A stretch of 64,000 nucleotides of DNA from contig JAWWNJ010000081.1 of the NCBI GenBank assembly GCA_037176885.1, positions 124,001 to 188,000 on the forward strand. The letters run 5' to 3'. Below the pieces are notes generated by a model. The model was given only the letters and a program-made list of their open reading frames with translations. It was not told where the DNA came from and ran no database searches. Position numbers and translations under genes: made by a program. Below, one piece after another: positions 47,352-58,387 of this stretch (position 1 is the first letter of the stretch; each line of letters begins with the position of its first letter). The stretch comes from Favolaschia claudopus. Its lineage: Eukaryota; Basidiomycota; Agaricomycetes; Agaricales; Mycenaceae.

Positions 47352-48599
47352 ATGACCACGACCTACGCACCTCCTCCTGGTCCCCCTCCGATCTTCTATC
47401 ACGACATTCAATATGCACCTCCACCCGGTCCGCCCCCACAGATGTACACCGCGCCTACGGGCCCGCCACCAATATCCTATCCCTCGTGTAAAGACATAGA
47501 TGAACTTGCCGGCTACATTCGCAGGTCTCTGCCCATCCTTGCGTCTCAAGGATGGCTCTCCGTGCCTCTGCCGCCAGATCTCGAGGCTCAATATGCCAGC
47601 CTCTTCTCCGAGTCGGCATCGTTCTTCAATCTCGCGCCAGATGCTTCCGAGAAGGTCGACTATGCAGCGCCGTCAGGAACGAGTGCGTCGGATGAGGGGT
47701 TCTCTGATATACTGGGTGAGAAGCAGCTCATCACTCTCCGTCGCCTCTCTGGCATGCCACCGTGTCTCCGGCCAGCCGCGACGAGCGCGTGGGACGCCAC
47801 GGGCCAGCTCTTCCTGCGCACCGTCCACGACATTGCGGACAGCCTCGAGCTGCAAGACCTCGAGATATTCGACGAAATGGCGTCGGAATCGCTCGGCTTT
47901 CCGGAGAAATCGAGAGCTTCGAGCTTGCTGCGGCTCTTTCGATATAACCGTCCGGAAATGGGTGCGCGGAAAAAGATCGTGGCAGAAGCACACAAGGATC
48001 TTGGGCTGCTCACGCTCGTCGTGGGGCATTCTCCTGGCCTCGATGCGCGCGATGCTGCGGGGAACTGGATCAGCGTCGAGGATGCTCCAGCCCACAACAG
48101 CAACGGCAACGGCAGTCACACTGCCCCTCGACTCACTGCCACACTGCTCGGCGGGCAGACCCTCACGTATCTCACACGAGGGCTGTACGCCTCTGGCGCG
48201 CACCGCGTCTCCGTCCTCCCCCCATCTCCTTCCAATCCCGACGACGACAAATATCGTTTCTCCCTCGTCTTCGCCCTCCGCCCCGCACCCAACGCTCTCA
48301 TCGAAACAGCGAAATTCGAAGCTAGTCCGCTCGTGGGGAAGTTCCCTCCTGAGCGGCTCTCCCTTGATAAGAACAATTTCCCCGAATGTAGCATGTATGC
48401 GCAGCCCGCCGGGGAGCTTTTCAGGTGTATTTCGAAACGGCACTGGAACGTCAATATTGCGCCGGAGATGCGGGCGGAGCAGAAGAGGAAGTTGGCGGAG
48501 GAGGCGGGGGTGGAGGAGGATAAGGTTGTGGTCGTAGATGGTGTTGCAATCGTGGCGGGAGAGCAGCCTGCAGAGATTGGGGAGGCGCGATTGGGATAG
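47352..48599 (+). CDS. 2-oxoglutarate/Fe(II) oxygenase, IPNS-like
   Basis: A single exon encodes 415 residues from the ATG at 47352. The frame also runs back to 47298, but the Pro-rich start MTTTYAPPPGPPP is a natural N-terminus. The N-terminal DIOX_N-type part (GYIRRSLPILASQGWLSVPL) leads to a jelly-roll core with Fe ligands His and Asp in EAHKDLGLLTLVV and the distal His in GLYASGAHRVSV. The Arg in KYRFSLVFALRP fits the 2OG-binding RxS motif. Such enzymes hydroxylate or desaturate small molecules. The substrate is unknown. The absence of introns contrasts with the neighbouring multi-exon genes. Confidence 0.8.
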   Translation: MTTTYAPPPGPPPIFYHDIQYAPPPGPPPQMYTAPTGPPPISYPSCKDIDELAGYIRRSLPILASQGWLSVPLPPDLEAQYASLFSESASFFNLAPDASEKVDYAAPSGTSASDEGFSDILGEKQLITLRRLSGMPPCLRPAATSAWDATGQLFLRTVHDIADSLELQDLEIFDEMASESLGFPEKSRASSLLRLFRYNRPEMGARKKIVAEAHKDLGLLTLVVGHSPGLDARDAAGNWISVEDAPAHNSNGNGSHTAPRLTATLLGGQTLTYLTRGLYASGAHRVSVLPPSPSNPDDDKYRFSLVFALRPAPNALIETAKFEASPLVGKFPPERLSLDKNNFPECSMYAQPAGELFRCISKRHWNVNIAPEMRAEQKRKLAEEAGVEEDKVVVVDGVAIVAGEQPAEIGEARLG

Positions 48600-49114
48600 A
48601 GATTCTAGAATGTCCTGTAAATTTATTTGTAAACTCGTGTTAATTACTGAGAACGTCAAGAATTTCAAGGGCGATGAAGATTCGAACTATGCTTCAACGA
48701 TATGTGAATGCATTTTTTTTTCGCTCGTCAGCTCAGCAAACGAAAATGAACACAAGTTCCTGGTTACGGAGTTAACCAGGTCTACAATCGCTAATTGGCT
48801 GTAACCATCAAAAACTCCCTCTTTTTTCTCACGATCTGCTCCGCCCGAATTCTCCCGACTCACAACCTCGAGATAAATCATGTAAAATGAGAAACGTACT
48901 CAGGTACTCAGAATTTGAGCGAAGGGTGAAGCGCCGGAGGCGCGGAACCCTGAGCGAATCTCTGAACTTACACGGAGTAACCAGGTCTGCCCGGAGGGCG
49001 GTGCTAAGTATATCTTATTCGACTCTATTTATATTCGCTGTCAGTGATTGATGCTCATTCCGTCAGTCTGAAGTCACCTCTTACCACCACCACACTTTTT
49101 CCGAATCGTTGATT
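48600..49114. other. intergenic with short inverted repeat
   Basis: Contains a small hairpin (GCGCC-GGA-GGCGC, 48931-48943) within a GC-rich island in otherwise AT-rich DNA. No gene seen. Confidence 0.4.
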
Positions 49115-50171
49115 ATGCCGCCTCTAGCTCAAGTTCTCAAGTCAAATGCAGCTTATACCTTCAAATCCCAGAATCCTGTTGCTCTCTTCCTAGGCGGAAC
49201 GTCCGGAATCGGCCAGGGAGTCGCGCGCCGTTTTGCCCAATACACCTGTGAATCACCATCCTCTCACATCATCCTCGTGGGCCGCAACCCGGAAGCAGCT
49301 CGTGCCACCATCGCCTCCTTCCCCGCTGAAAGCAATTGCAACACCATGCACGAATTCATCGACTGCGACGCCACGTCAATGAAGAACGTCTCCAGCGTCA
49401 CATCTTCCTTGCTCGCTCGCTTGCCCAAGCTGAATGTCCTCGTTCTCTCGCCGGGATTCTTCTCTATCATCGCTGGGAGACGCGACACGGCCGAGGGAAT
49501 CGACACGAAGCTCGCGCTGCTTTACTACGCGCGGTGGAAGTTCATTTACGACCTCATGCCCCTGCTCAAAAACGCGTCGAAAGCTTCGGAGGAGGCCAAA
49601 GTGTATTCAATCCTCGGTGCAGGAACGGGAAGTACAATCGACTTCGATGACTTGGGCTTGAAAAAACGATATTCGGCGCTCAAGGCTAATATGGTGTCTG
49701 CTTCGTATACGGATTTGATGATGGAGGTAAGTAGTATGTCTTGTATGTTCTGCATCGTAACATGCTCACGATCGGTTCCAATTTTGAATTCTCACAGAAA
49801 TTCGCCGCCGATAACCCACAGATCCAGTTCACGCATGCCTTTCCTGGCCTGACGCGCACCCCGATGATGCTGCCAAAACACTGGGCCCTCAAACCACTTT
49901 CCCCGCTCATCAAATTAGCAGCATATCCTTTTACTGTGACTCCCGAGGTCATGTGCTCCCAGCAAGACGCATCTTAAGCTCATAAACTCATCTCGTTACG
50001 CTACAGGTTTGCGCAGAATACCAACTCTCAGCTTTGTTCGACTCGAAACCTGGCTTTACACGTCGCGGACGTCATGGTGATGATATTGGGTATAGTCCTG
50101 CGGATCCTAGCGCTGTGACGAAACTCTGGGAACATACGATGGAGGCGACAGGCTCTCAACCTTGGGCATGA
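49115..50171 (+). CDS. short-chain dehydrogenase/reductase
   Basis: Exons 49115-49726, 49799-49947 and 50007-50171 (junctions GTAAGT/CACAG and GTCATG/TACAG), 308 residues. The Rossmann glycine motif is LFLGGTSGIGQGVARRF, the NADP(H)-pocket-like segment is IILVGRNPEAARA, and the central strand is LNVLVLSPGF instead of NNAG. The catalytic Tyr and Lys are in RYSALKAN (YxxxK). The C-terminus is TKLWEHTMEATGSQPWA. The family reduces or oxidises carbonyl/hydroxyl groups; the substrate is unknown. It is convergent with the P450 gene, and with the EthD-like and 2OG genes it could form a small pathway (inference from position only). Confidence 0.83.
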
Positions 50172-50497
50172 GATTTTGTTCAGGTGAAGTCACTGGGGCT
50201 GCCGCTACATCGGATGATGACCGACTGGTTTTCAATAGGTTGCTGAGATAGGATAAAGACATGTATTATCAGAATGTTATACGACGAGTTGGCGTCACCA
50301 CATCTCGCCGCCTACAGCTTATTAGAGCCATGCTATGAAGCCGGTGTGAGTTCATTGGTGAAAGACTCGCACACATAACGCAACCGGACGACAAGAAGAC
50401 AATTCAATATATCCAAGGTCGCAAACGGACAGATATAAGATAATTTTCAACAAAGGTCAACAAGAAAATCAGAGGCCCTCTTCCAGGACGACGGAAA
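50172..50497. other. short convergent intergenic region
   Basis: The 3' ends of the SDR (+) and P450 (-) genes face each other. Nothing else is seen. Confidence 0.4.
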
Positions 50498-52953
50498 TCA
50501 CGCATCGCAAACCTTGACAATAAGTGGTAAGCCTGAATGCGGCCCTTTGCCAAGCACACTTGGTTTGACTAAGCCCGCCATGGTCGCAGGCACGATGCTG
50601 CCTTTCGGAAGCGCTGACTCGAATTCGAAGGCTCGTAAGAGGATAAAGAGAATTGCTTTCGTCCTGAGATGCTTGGATTCAGACTGGGATGCGAAGCGAA
50701 GGTGAATTCTTGAACTCACTCCACGACGGAAAAGCGAAATCCGATGCAATGGTGATTACCAGAAGAAAAGGTCAGAGAATTGCCCCAGACGTTGGGGATG
50801 CCACTGGCAGAAGGAGGCATGTGCTCCCAGCGCTCCGGTCTACAGATACATCAGGCAAAGGACATTGTCCTGACGCATCAAGGTGGGACTCACTTGAACT
50901 CGTCAGCATCTTCGCCCCAAATCTTTTTGTCGGTGTTCACTCCGATCACAGGGATGTGGAGGTATTGTCCTTTGCGAATTCTATGCTCGGCGGTGAGTGT
51001 CTTTTCGACGAAAGAGATGCTCAGCAAAAACTGACGGAATGAATTCTCGAGCTTCTCCATCGTTCCCGACGTAGGGCTCCGAAAGCGGTAGAACTTCGTC
51101 CTCGACAGGCATGCGATCGAAAAACATGACGGGTGAATGAACACGCATGACCTCCCTGACGACGAGTTCGAGGTAAGGCAGGCTGTTGAGGTCGTCCATC
51201 GTTGGATTGTCGGTCAGGAGAGTCGAGATTTCGGCGCGGAGCTTATCCTGAACTCGAATGTTCTGGGAGAGGGCGTGAAGTGACCAGGACAATGCGGAGC
51301 TTGTTGTCTATTGAATTGCAGGGAGGTAAGACCGGGCGGCGCAAATTGGACAAACGAAAAATAAAAATCGGACTCACCTCATGGCCAGCGAGGAAAAACG
51401 CGGGAATCTCTGTGTATTGAACAAAAGCAGGTTTCAGCAAACAGACTCGGACGATTAATTTCGAACAGAGGGAGACGCACGACTAATGAGTTCATCATCA
51501 CTGAGTCGCTGACCCTTGGTGTCGCCCATATTGGCCTTGAGCAAACTAGACAGCAAGTCCCGCTTTCCGTCAAGTGAGCGATTCCCTTCCTCCGAAGCTG
51601 CGATATTCGCTCTGCTTTTATCCACGATCTGTCCGCTGATAGAGAACATCGTCCGACGCGCAGCGCGGACGACGCTCCAACCAGGACCGGGCTGCGATAA
51701 TAAGGTATGTTACAACTTGCTTTTGATCGTTTCGTTGAAATAGACTCAACGACGCACCAAGAGTTTGAGAATCGGCATGATACCCCCAGCAAGTCGAAAG
51801 GCAGCGTAGCGGCTGGCTTCCGTTGAATGGAAAACATCCGTGAAAGCGTCATTCAGGGGGTTATCCTTCCCCTCACTTTCCAGTGCATCGAAGGAGTAGT
51901 CGAAACCTTACAGGCAGAAATCTATCAGCTAATTCGAAAGTTTATCAGGGGAGCGGGTTCGCGCACCAGCATGACCGATGACGTCCAATGTTAACCGCCG
52001 AAGCCACGACTGTACTTCAATATGAGCAGCCTTCCCGTTGTTCTTAGTGAGCTCTTGGGTCCAGAATTCGCGGAGCTGTGAACGGGGCGGATTGAGAATA
52101 TTGTATCGCAGTCAAGTAAGGGAGCCACGTACCTGTTCGCCTTTCTCCACGAAGATTCCCGTCATGGCGCGGATCTGGCCAGCACTGAAAGCAGGATTCT
52201 ATCGTAGAATTATCAGCTGTGGAGAACAGAAATGCTGACTCGGATGCAAGTATTCCATCAACTCACCAATGCTCTTCTCTACATTCAGGTATCGATCAAC
52301 TTAGCTCTGATAAGGAATTAGTTAGAAAACCCACATGCCGCTTGTGGTCGTCGCCTTCGGCGGAAATAATGCCTCAATTCAAACCGTTACTGTAAAAACA
52401 ATTTCAAGAGGATATCGCTGGATCACAGTTACCTCTCCCCAGCAATGTTTCCATACTGTTGCGGATGATTGGCGTCCTCTCGAACTTGTCAGGACGACTC
52501 AGGATGTAGCTGATGGCCTTGACGTCCCCGACATGCAGCTCGGTGTTCTGAGAATGAAACCATTGAATGAGCATTGACACCCAATCGACATCGACTCGGA
52601 CAGAGATCGAGCTTAGCACGTACACTGAAAAAACTCTTGAACTTGAAGATCCTTCCGAATTGCTGGCGCCATTTCACGGATGCGTTGTAATCCACCTAAA
52701 GCAAGTCAGGTCAAGTCAAAATCTGTTCCTATAAAACTACTCGAAGCCAGAAACAAAAACACACGTTCAACTCCTTGAAGTTTCCGAGAAAAAATCCAGA
52801 ACTCTCCGGGCCGTCGATATAGTGCAGTCCAGAGGTCCAGTTGCGATGGAGGATGCGAGCGAGGGAAAAGAGGAGGTTGCTGAGGAGGATACCCAAGATA
52901 GTCGCTGCCGCGGGCACTACTGCAGATTGCAAGTGATGTATCGAACTCATCAT
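50498..52953 (-). CDS. cytochrome P450 monooxygenase
   Basis: Minus strand, more than ten short exons. It starts MMSSIHHLQSAVVPAAATIL with an N-terminal membrane anchor (GILLSNLLFSLARIL). It continues with HYIDGPESSGFFLGNFKEL, FGRIFKFKSFFS and KFERTPIIRNSMETLLGRG. Helix I has AFFLAGHETTS, helix K has the ExxR in VVREVMRVHSP, and the heme loop is TFSSGNHHCIGFRFSVVE (Cys ligand near 50745; FxxGxxxCxG is present, with His-His where Arg is common). The C-terminus is GLPLIVKVCDA. Family order is complete, and I see no stop inside inferred exons. It probably acts at the ER on a hydrophobic substrate. Exon borders in 51400-52700 are approximate. Confidence 0.86.
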
Positions 52954-53170
52954 CTTTCAACGCGCAGCAGTGGGTATAGTGTATTGGTGAGCTGAATATT
53001 TCTTGCTTTTTATCTTGCGCAACCTGATGCCAAGTGCGGGTGGGGATGCAGTGATGACCATTGACTCAACTGGGTTCGTGCAGAACCGGCGTGAGACGTA
53101 GCCTCGTGAAGATGAGGGCATTGGAGAGGGAGAGTAAGCACGAATGAACCAATGTTTCTGCTTAAGAGAC

Positions 53171-53175
53171 CAGCG
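53171..53175. repeat. target-site duplication, left of Copia element
   Basis: CAGCG directly before the LTR, repeated at 58388-58392 directly after the other LTR. Confidence 0.85.
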
Positions 53176-53544
53176 TGTTGAGATTACAGTAAGTACTAAT
53201 CCTCAGTCGCACCCAGATAGAGATGGGAAAGACTCAATTACTATGTACCTGTTGAGATTACAGTAAGTACTAATCTGGAGGTAGAGTAAGCGTCACGGTA
53301 AGTAGAAGTAAAGTAAGAACGTACCCTCAGTCGCACCCAGATAGAGATGGGAAAGACTGAGGGACGGATATCGATGATGGGAGAATATAAAGGAACGGAT
53401 AAACGGTAAGGGATCGACAGAGACGGAGACGGATGAGCGGATAGGCGGAAAGAAGAAAGAGTGAAGAGTAAATAATAATTACGAAGTGGGCGGGATCTAC
53501 GCTGTACGCCAAGATACCAAGGACGGGAAATTCATACGTCAACA
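53176..53544 (-). repeat. 3' LTR of Copia element, with ~124-bp internal insertion
   Basis: It starts TGTTGAGATT and ends TACGTCAACA, 369 bp. Apart from an extra ~124 bp (about 53235-53358), which partly repeats the LTR start, it is almost identical to the 245-bp partner. A purine tract (AGGGGGAG on the minus strand) lies just inside it, as expected for the polypurine primer. Confidence 0.85.
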
Positions 53545-56500
53545 CTCCCCCTGGCGTGCAGCACTCGTCCTTCTCCAATCGAGCCCCAACTGAGAAACAC
53601 ACTGCTCGTGGGCGGCACGGGGTAAGGCTTTCGTGAAGATATCGGCAACATTTTCCTTCCCAGGGACCGAAGAGACGGCGATCTCGCCGTCGCTGACGCG
53701 CTCGCGAATGTAGTGCCAACGAATATCGAGATGCTTCGAAAGACCGTGCTCTTTATTCGTCTCCGTAAGGCTGATAGACCCCAGATTATCGCCGCGCAGC
53801 GGAAACGGTAGCTCCTGAGGAAGAAACACCTCGGAAAGCCAGTTACGCATCCACATTGCCTGTTGAGCGCCTCGGGCAAGGGAGATATACTCCGCCTCAG
53901 TTGAAGACAAGGCAACGACGGGCTGACGCTTCGAGGACCAGCATACGGGGGCGCCGCCCATGAAGAAGACATAGCCTGATGTCGAGCGACGAGTATCGAC
54001 ACATCCAGCCCAGTCGGAGTCCATGAAGCCTTCGGGTTTGAGGCCAAGGCCGGGGACAGAATCTTTATCACAGGGTAGATAGCGAATACCGAAGTCGAGA
54101 GTGCCCTTGATATAGCGTAGAACTCCGATTAAGAGGTACCAATGCTCGGGAGCTGGATTAGATTGGACGTGCCCGAGAACGCAGCAAGCGTAAGCTAGAT
54201 CAGGCCGGGTTCCACAGCTACCCCAGACGATGGTGCCGAGAATGGGACGGAAGGGTTTGTCGCGCATGAATCCCGAGTCTTCAGCAGACAGAGGCGAAGG
54301 AGCAGCGCGTACTTGGTATCCAGGAGGAAGAGGAGTGGAGATCGGGCGTAAATCCGAAAAACCGAAATGGTCTAGAACCTTTTCGAAATATTGCGATTGG
54401 CTCGATGAAATTGACCCGTCGGCGAGCTTGTCCACGGTAAGTCCGAGAAGCAAGGACACGTCGACCTCCTTCAAGTCCCACTTGTCTGCAAACTCCTTCA
54501 CCACACGCTCGCTCTCAGCTTCGGAAGAGGATGCGCCAAGGACGTCGTCGGTATGGGTGGAGGTGATGGTGTAATGGGAATCGGCTTTTCTGGTGCGTAT
54601 ACACGGATCGGCCAAGCTCTCTTTGTAACCGAGGTCAGCATAGCCCTTCGCAAGCAGTTTGTACCAGATATGGCCTGCCTGAACCAATCCGTACAGCGGG
54701 CGCAAAAGCAAGCAGACTTTGTCTTCCTCCCCCTGCTTTGCGAACCCCCGCGGCTGTTTCATGTACACCGGACGATCCATCACGCCATTCAGATACGCGC
54801 CCGAGAAGTCCCATTGACGAACGTGGAGACGACGTGCGGCAGCAACAGCGAAGACCATCCGAACGGATTCCATGCGAGCAACCATCGCCCATTTCGTCCC
54901 ATAGTCGCGTCCCTCGACCATCTCGTCCCCGCGCGCCACATACCGCCCCTTGTACTTCACCACATCCCCCGCACCGTCGACCTTCACGTCGTACACCCAC
55001 ATCCCATCAATCGCCTTCTCCCCCTCCGGCAAATCCACTAACTTCCACACACCACGCGACTCCAACTGCTCTACCTCGGCCTGCATTGCTGGCAGCCACT
55101 TCTCCGGCTCGCGCATCGCCTCGTGATACGAACGGGGAATGCGTGCTTTGATAGCACTAGCGAACGCCCACGGAGACTGAAGAAGGGTATCATCGAACCC
55201 GTTCCAATCAACATCGACTGCGTTCGCCGTTGGACGAGGACCATCCACCGCCCAATCCTCGCCAGAGAGGCGAGCCTGCTCTTCCGCCTGGTCGGAAAGC
55301 TGGCTTTCAAGAATGGCGCGAGTCGGTTTGGGAATACGAGTCGAACGGCGCGGAAGTGGCGGCTGGTGTGGAGCAGCGGGAGCGGGAGCAGGAGGAGGAG
55401 CGGGAGCAGGAACGGGAGCGGGAGGAGGAGCGGCGGCCGGATGGAGGTCGTCAAACAGATTAGGATCCGGGGGCAGGGCGTCTGCAACGATGTCGTCGTC
55501 GGTGGGCAGGCGGGTACGGTGCGGCATTCCTTCTTCAAATATAACGTTTCTAACTTCGAAGGTGCGCAGCCGTTTAGGATCGTAAACGCGATACCCGCGG
55601 CGGCCCATATACCCAACCATGAATCCCTTCCACGACTGATCGCCCAACTTCCCCTCACGGTTGTCAAGATCCTTGACCCAGCATGGAGAACCCCAGGCCC
55701 GCAGGTGCGACACATTCAGCTTGACAAGCTGCCCGCCCGCGTCCTTCTGACGAAACCACGCAGTCCAAGGAATAACGTCGGGATGACGAGATGAAGGGAT
55801 GAATCCCCGAACGTAGCATTGCGCGGCAGCCGCCTCAGCCCAGAAACGATGGCTAAGCCCACTCTCCGCAAGCTGAGTGCGGACGCCTTCGATGATGGTG
55901 CGGTTGCCACGTTCGGCATGCCCATTTGCTGCTGACGAGTCTTTAGGGGTTGGTTCGACAATGATTCCACGTTCGCGACAATATGCGCGGAGAAGCGCGT
56001 TGTCGAACTCGCGACCTGGATCAACACGAATGCGTTTAAGGCGCTTTCCGGTTTGTAGCTCCGCCTCAATATGCCACGACTTGAAAGCATTCAACGTTGT
56101 CTCCGCGGTTTTGTCGTTTAGGAAGAGTGGAAATTTGAGGGAAGTCGCGCCATCGGACGCCAACATCAAGTATACAGCGCCCGACCAGCTTGGAGTCCTC
56201 GCTCTCCCCCATAAATCAAGGTGTACGCGCTCCAGAGGTTCGTTTTCGTGGGTAACGTCGTCGTCGAAGGGTGTGCGATCGTGCTTGCCGAGAATACAAT
56301 CTTCGCAGAATCCGCGTAAGTCACGCGAAACAATTTTAAGTCCGTCGACTAATGATTTGTCGGCTATACGCTCAATAGCCCGAACGTCCGAGTGAACAAA
56401 TCTGCGATGCCAGGTCTCGAGATCGGTAGGCTGGTTCCGGTCTCGACCTGCAATCGCTGCGAAGACCCCACCACCATCCATACCATCAACAACATCGACT

Positions 56501-58050
56501 TCATATAGGTCGCGCCGGCCCTCGTCTTGCACAGCGCGTCCATCTAAAACTCTCGTTCCGTCACGGCTAACAACGGTGACACATCCACTCCCCCATTCTC
56601 CTTTGAATCCACGCTTATCAAGCTGCCTCAGCGATATCAGATTCATCGCGAACCCCGGTGTGTGTAGGGCTGGTAGCGATATCTTGTGAACTGAACCTCC
56701 CGCTAGACGCACGGAAAATTCTGCAACACCCCGACCCGCAATAGTAAATCCGCCACCCGAGCGTAGAGCGGTGTTTCCGTGTGCGTTGGCAATGGGTCGG
56801 TAAGTTTTGAATCGCTCTCGGCTGACAATACAATGTTCTGAAGCACCGCTATCCAGATAGGTAGAAACACGCAAGGAGGGATGGTGGTAACTGGAGGTAT
56901 CGATTGACGGTACAGACAATACATCAGGTACGGTACGATAAACATGTTCTTTTAGAAGGGCAATAGACGGTTCGGGATGTCTGCACCTAAGAAACACGTC
57001 ATCGACCGACACTGATGGATTGGCGAGTGAAGACGCACCGTCATCTTCTCCCAACGCATAGAGCGCCATCGGGGAAGTGAACGAAACGATGGGAGCAACA
57101 GAAACGGGAGCGGGAGTAGCCGAGGGGATGGTGGAAGCTACAACAGCGGCGGCGGCGGCAGCGGTAGCAGCCCTCGCGTTTGCGCGGTTAGCACGAGCAG
57201 CTGCTTTGGCGGCGCGATTCGCACGCGCAGATTGGACCATCGCAGGTCGAGGTTCCATACCAGCCGGCGCGATCCACCAGTCGGGAGCTTGTCCCTCACG
57301 TCCTCCACCGCGTGCCCAGCACCGTTCGCGAGAATGACCAGCAGTGTGGCAATTATCACAGCTGAACGACGAACTGTTGGTGTTCAGATTGGCGGCAAGG
57401 GCATTAGATACGTTTCCGGCGTTCTGCTGGACCTCCGCCTTGTAGACGACATCCCAGTAGTGGCGAAGGGCAGCAACGACATCATGAACCGCAGGAAATC
57501 CGCCAAGGGTGAACACAGAGCTGGCGAACTCGGCCTTAGGGAGGGAAGCGAGGATGATGGAGATCATGGTGGCGTCGTCAACTGGAGCTCCGACGCGAAT
57601 GGCCTCGCTGCGCAACTTGGTAAGCTTGTCGAGATGAGCGGGAAGTTCGCGACCATCGAGAAGCTTCTCCGAACGAAGAGCGTCCATAGCCAAGCCTTTG
57701 ACGGTCTCGGATGTACGGCCAAACTTGTTCCTCAATTTGTGCCACATATCGTAGCTCGACTCGTCTGCGACTAGGCCGTGAGCACCGGGATCGACAATAT
57801 TTTGGTAGATGATGGAGCCGGCCATGCCGTCGCGGAGATCCCACTCTTCGGTAGAGGGGAAAATTCCGTTAGCAGGAGTGGGATGGCCGGGAAACGAGGG
57901 AGCCTCCGGACGCTGGATGAGACCTGTCACATAGCCTTCAAATCCACGACCACGAAGCAAGCTGACGAGATTGTCGCTCCACGAAGGGTAATTTTTGTCG
58001 TTGAGTTGTTTGGACTCGGAGAGGATGGGGATAGAGGTGGAGGAAGCCAT
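53539..58050 (-). CDS. Copia gag-pol polyprotein
   Basis: Uninterrupted frame from ATG 58050 (MASSTSIPILSESKQ) to the 3' LTR edge, 1503 residues. The larger open frame begins inside the LTR and is not required. In order: gag (NYPSWSDNLVSLLRGRGF); zinc knuckle CDNCHTAGHSRERCW; aspartic protease YLDSGASEHC; GAG-pre-integrase (WHRRFVHSDVRAIERIADKS, CEDCILGK); integrase with Asp in RVHLDLWG, Asp in RVDPGREFDN and Glu in NGHAERGNR; reverse transcriptase (GAYLNGVMDRPVYMKQPRGF, active-site box HTDD where YVDD is usual); and RNase H (DSDWAGC, STEAEYISLARG, HLDIRWHYIRE). This order (integrase before RT) defines Copia. A single Pro/Ala-rich insert lies between integrase and RT. Confidence 0.92.
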   Translation of the reverse strand: MASSTSIPILSESKQLNDKNYPSWSDNLVSLLRGRGFEGYVTGLIQRPEAPSFPGHPTPANGIFPSTEEWDLRDGMAGSIIYQNIVDPGAHGLVADESSYDMWHKLRNKFGRTSETVKGLAMDALRSEKLLDGRELPAHLDKLTKLRSEAIRVGAPVDDATMISIILASLPKAEFASSVFTLGGFPAVHDVVAALRHYWDVVYKAEVQQNAGNVSNALAANLNTNSSSFSCDNCHTAGHSRERCWARGGGREGQAPDWWIAPAGMEPRPAMVQSARANRAAKAAARANRANARAATAAAAAAVVASTIPSATPAPVSVAPIVSFTSPMALYALGEDDGASSLANPSVSVDDVFLRCRHPEPSIALLKEHVYRTVPDVLSVPSIDTSSYHHPSLRVSTYLDSGASEHCIVSRERFKTYRPIANAHGNTALRSGGGFTIAGRGVAEFSVRLAGGSVHKISLPALHTPGFAMNLISLRQLDKRGFKGEWGSGCVTVVSRDGTRVLDGRAVQDEGRRDLYEVDVVDGMDGGGVFAAIAGRDRNQPTDLETWHRRFVHSDVRAIERIADKSLVDGLKIVSRDLRGFCEDCILGKHDRTPFDDDVTHENEPLERVHLDLWGRARTPSWSGAVYLMLASDGATSLKFPLFLNDKTAETTLNAFKSWHIEAELQTGKRLKRIRVDPGREFDNALLRAYCRERGIIVEPTPKDSSAANGHAERGNRTIIEGVRTQLAESGLSHRFWAEAAAAQCYVRGFIPSSRHPDVIPWTAWFRQKDAGGQLVKLNVSHLRAWGSPCWVKDLDNREGKLGDQSWKGFMVGYMGRRGYRVYDPKRLRTFEVRNVIFEEGMPHRTRLPTDDDIVADALPPDPNLFDDLHPAAAPPPAPVPAPAPPPAPAPAAPHQPPLPRRSTRIPKPTRAILESQLSDQAEEQARLSGEDWAVDGPRPTANAVDVDWNGFDDTLLQSPWAFASAIKARIPRSYHEAMREPEKWLPAMQAEVEQLESRGVWKLVDLPEGEKAIDGMWVYDVKVDGAGDVVKYKGRYVARGDEMVEGRDYGTKWAMVARMESVRMVFAVAAARRLHVRQWDFSGAYLNGVMDRPVYMKQPRGFAKQGEEDKVCLLLRPLYGLVQAGHIWYKLLAKGYADLGYKESLADPCIRTRKADSHYTITSTHTDDVLGASSSEAESERVVKEFADKWDLKEVDVSLLLGLTVDKLADGSISSSQSQYFEKVLDHFGFSDLRPISTPLPPGYQVRAAPSPLSAEDSGFMRDKPFRPILGTIVWGSCGTRPDLAYACCVLGHVQSNPAPEHWYLLIGVLRYIKGTLDFGIRYLPCDKDSVPGLGLKPEGFMDSDWAGCVDTRRSTSGYVFFMGGAPVCWSSKRQPVVALSSTEAEYISLARGAQQAMWMRNWLSEVFLPQELPFPLRGDNLGSISLTETNKEHGLSKHLDIRWHYIRERVSDGEIAVSSVPGKENVADIFTKALPRAAHEQCVSQLGLDWRRTSAARQGEC

Positions 58051-58142
58051 GAGAATGGAAGAAGTGAGTCTTCTTGACGCTGGGACTGTATCTGCGACTG
58101 ATTCAAGGATAGTACGGCACAAATCGCTTCTGACTGCGAATC

Positions 58143-58387
58143 TGTTGAGATTACAGTAAGTACTAATCCTCAGTCGCACCCAGATAGAGATGGGAAAGAC
58201 TGAGGGACGGATATCGATGATGGGAGAATATAAAGGAACGGATAAACGGTAAGGGATCGACAGAGACGGAGACGGATGAGCGGATAGGCGGAAAGAAGAA
58301 AGAGTGAAGAGTAAATAATAATTACGAAGTGGGCGGGATCTACGCTGTACGCCAAGATACCAAGGACGGGAAATTCATACGTCAACA
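58143..58387 (-). repeat. 5' LTR of Copia element
   Basis: 245 bp, TGTTGAGATT to TACGTCAACA. It contains a TATAAAGGAACGG-like stretch on the plus strand near 58230. The sequence just inside (GATTCGCAGTCAGAAGCG on the minus strand) is the likely primer-binding region. Confidence 0.85.

Larger units (their letters stand above)
53176..58387 (-). mobile_element. Ty1/Copia LTR retrotransposon, complete and recent
   Basis: A 5.2-kb element on the minus strand with two LTRs, TG...CA ends, 5-bp duplications CAGCG and one long open gag-pol frame. Near-identity of the LTRs outside one insertion suggests recent insertion. It lies upstream of the P450 gene (start 52953), about 220 bp away, and could influence its promoter. 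Confidence 0.92.

Noticed and set aside
54553..57337. Plus-strand open frames opposite the Copia polyprotein
   Set aside because: Shadows of the long gag-pol frame; no motifs of their own.
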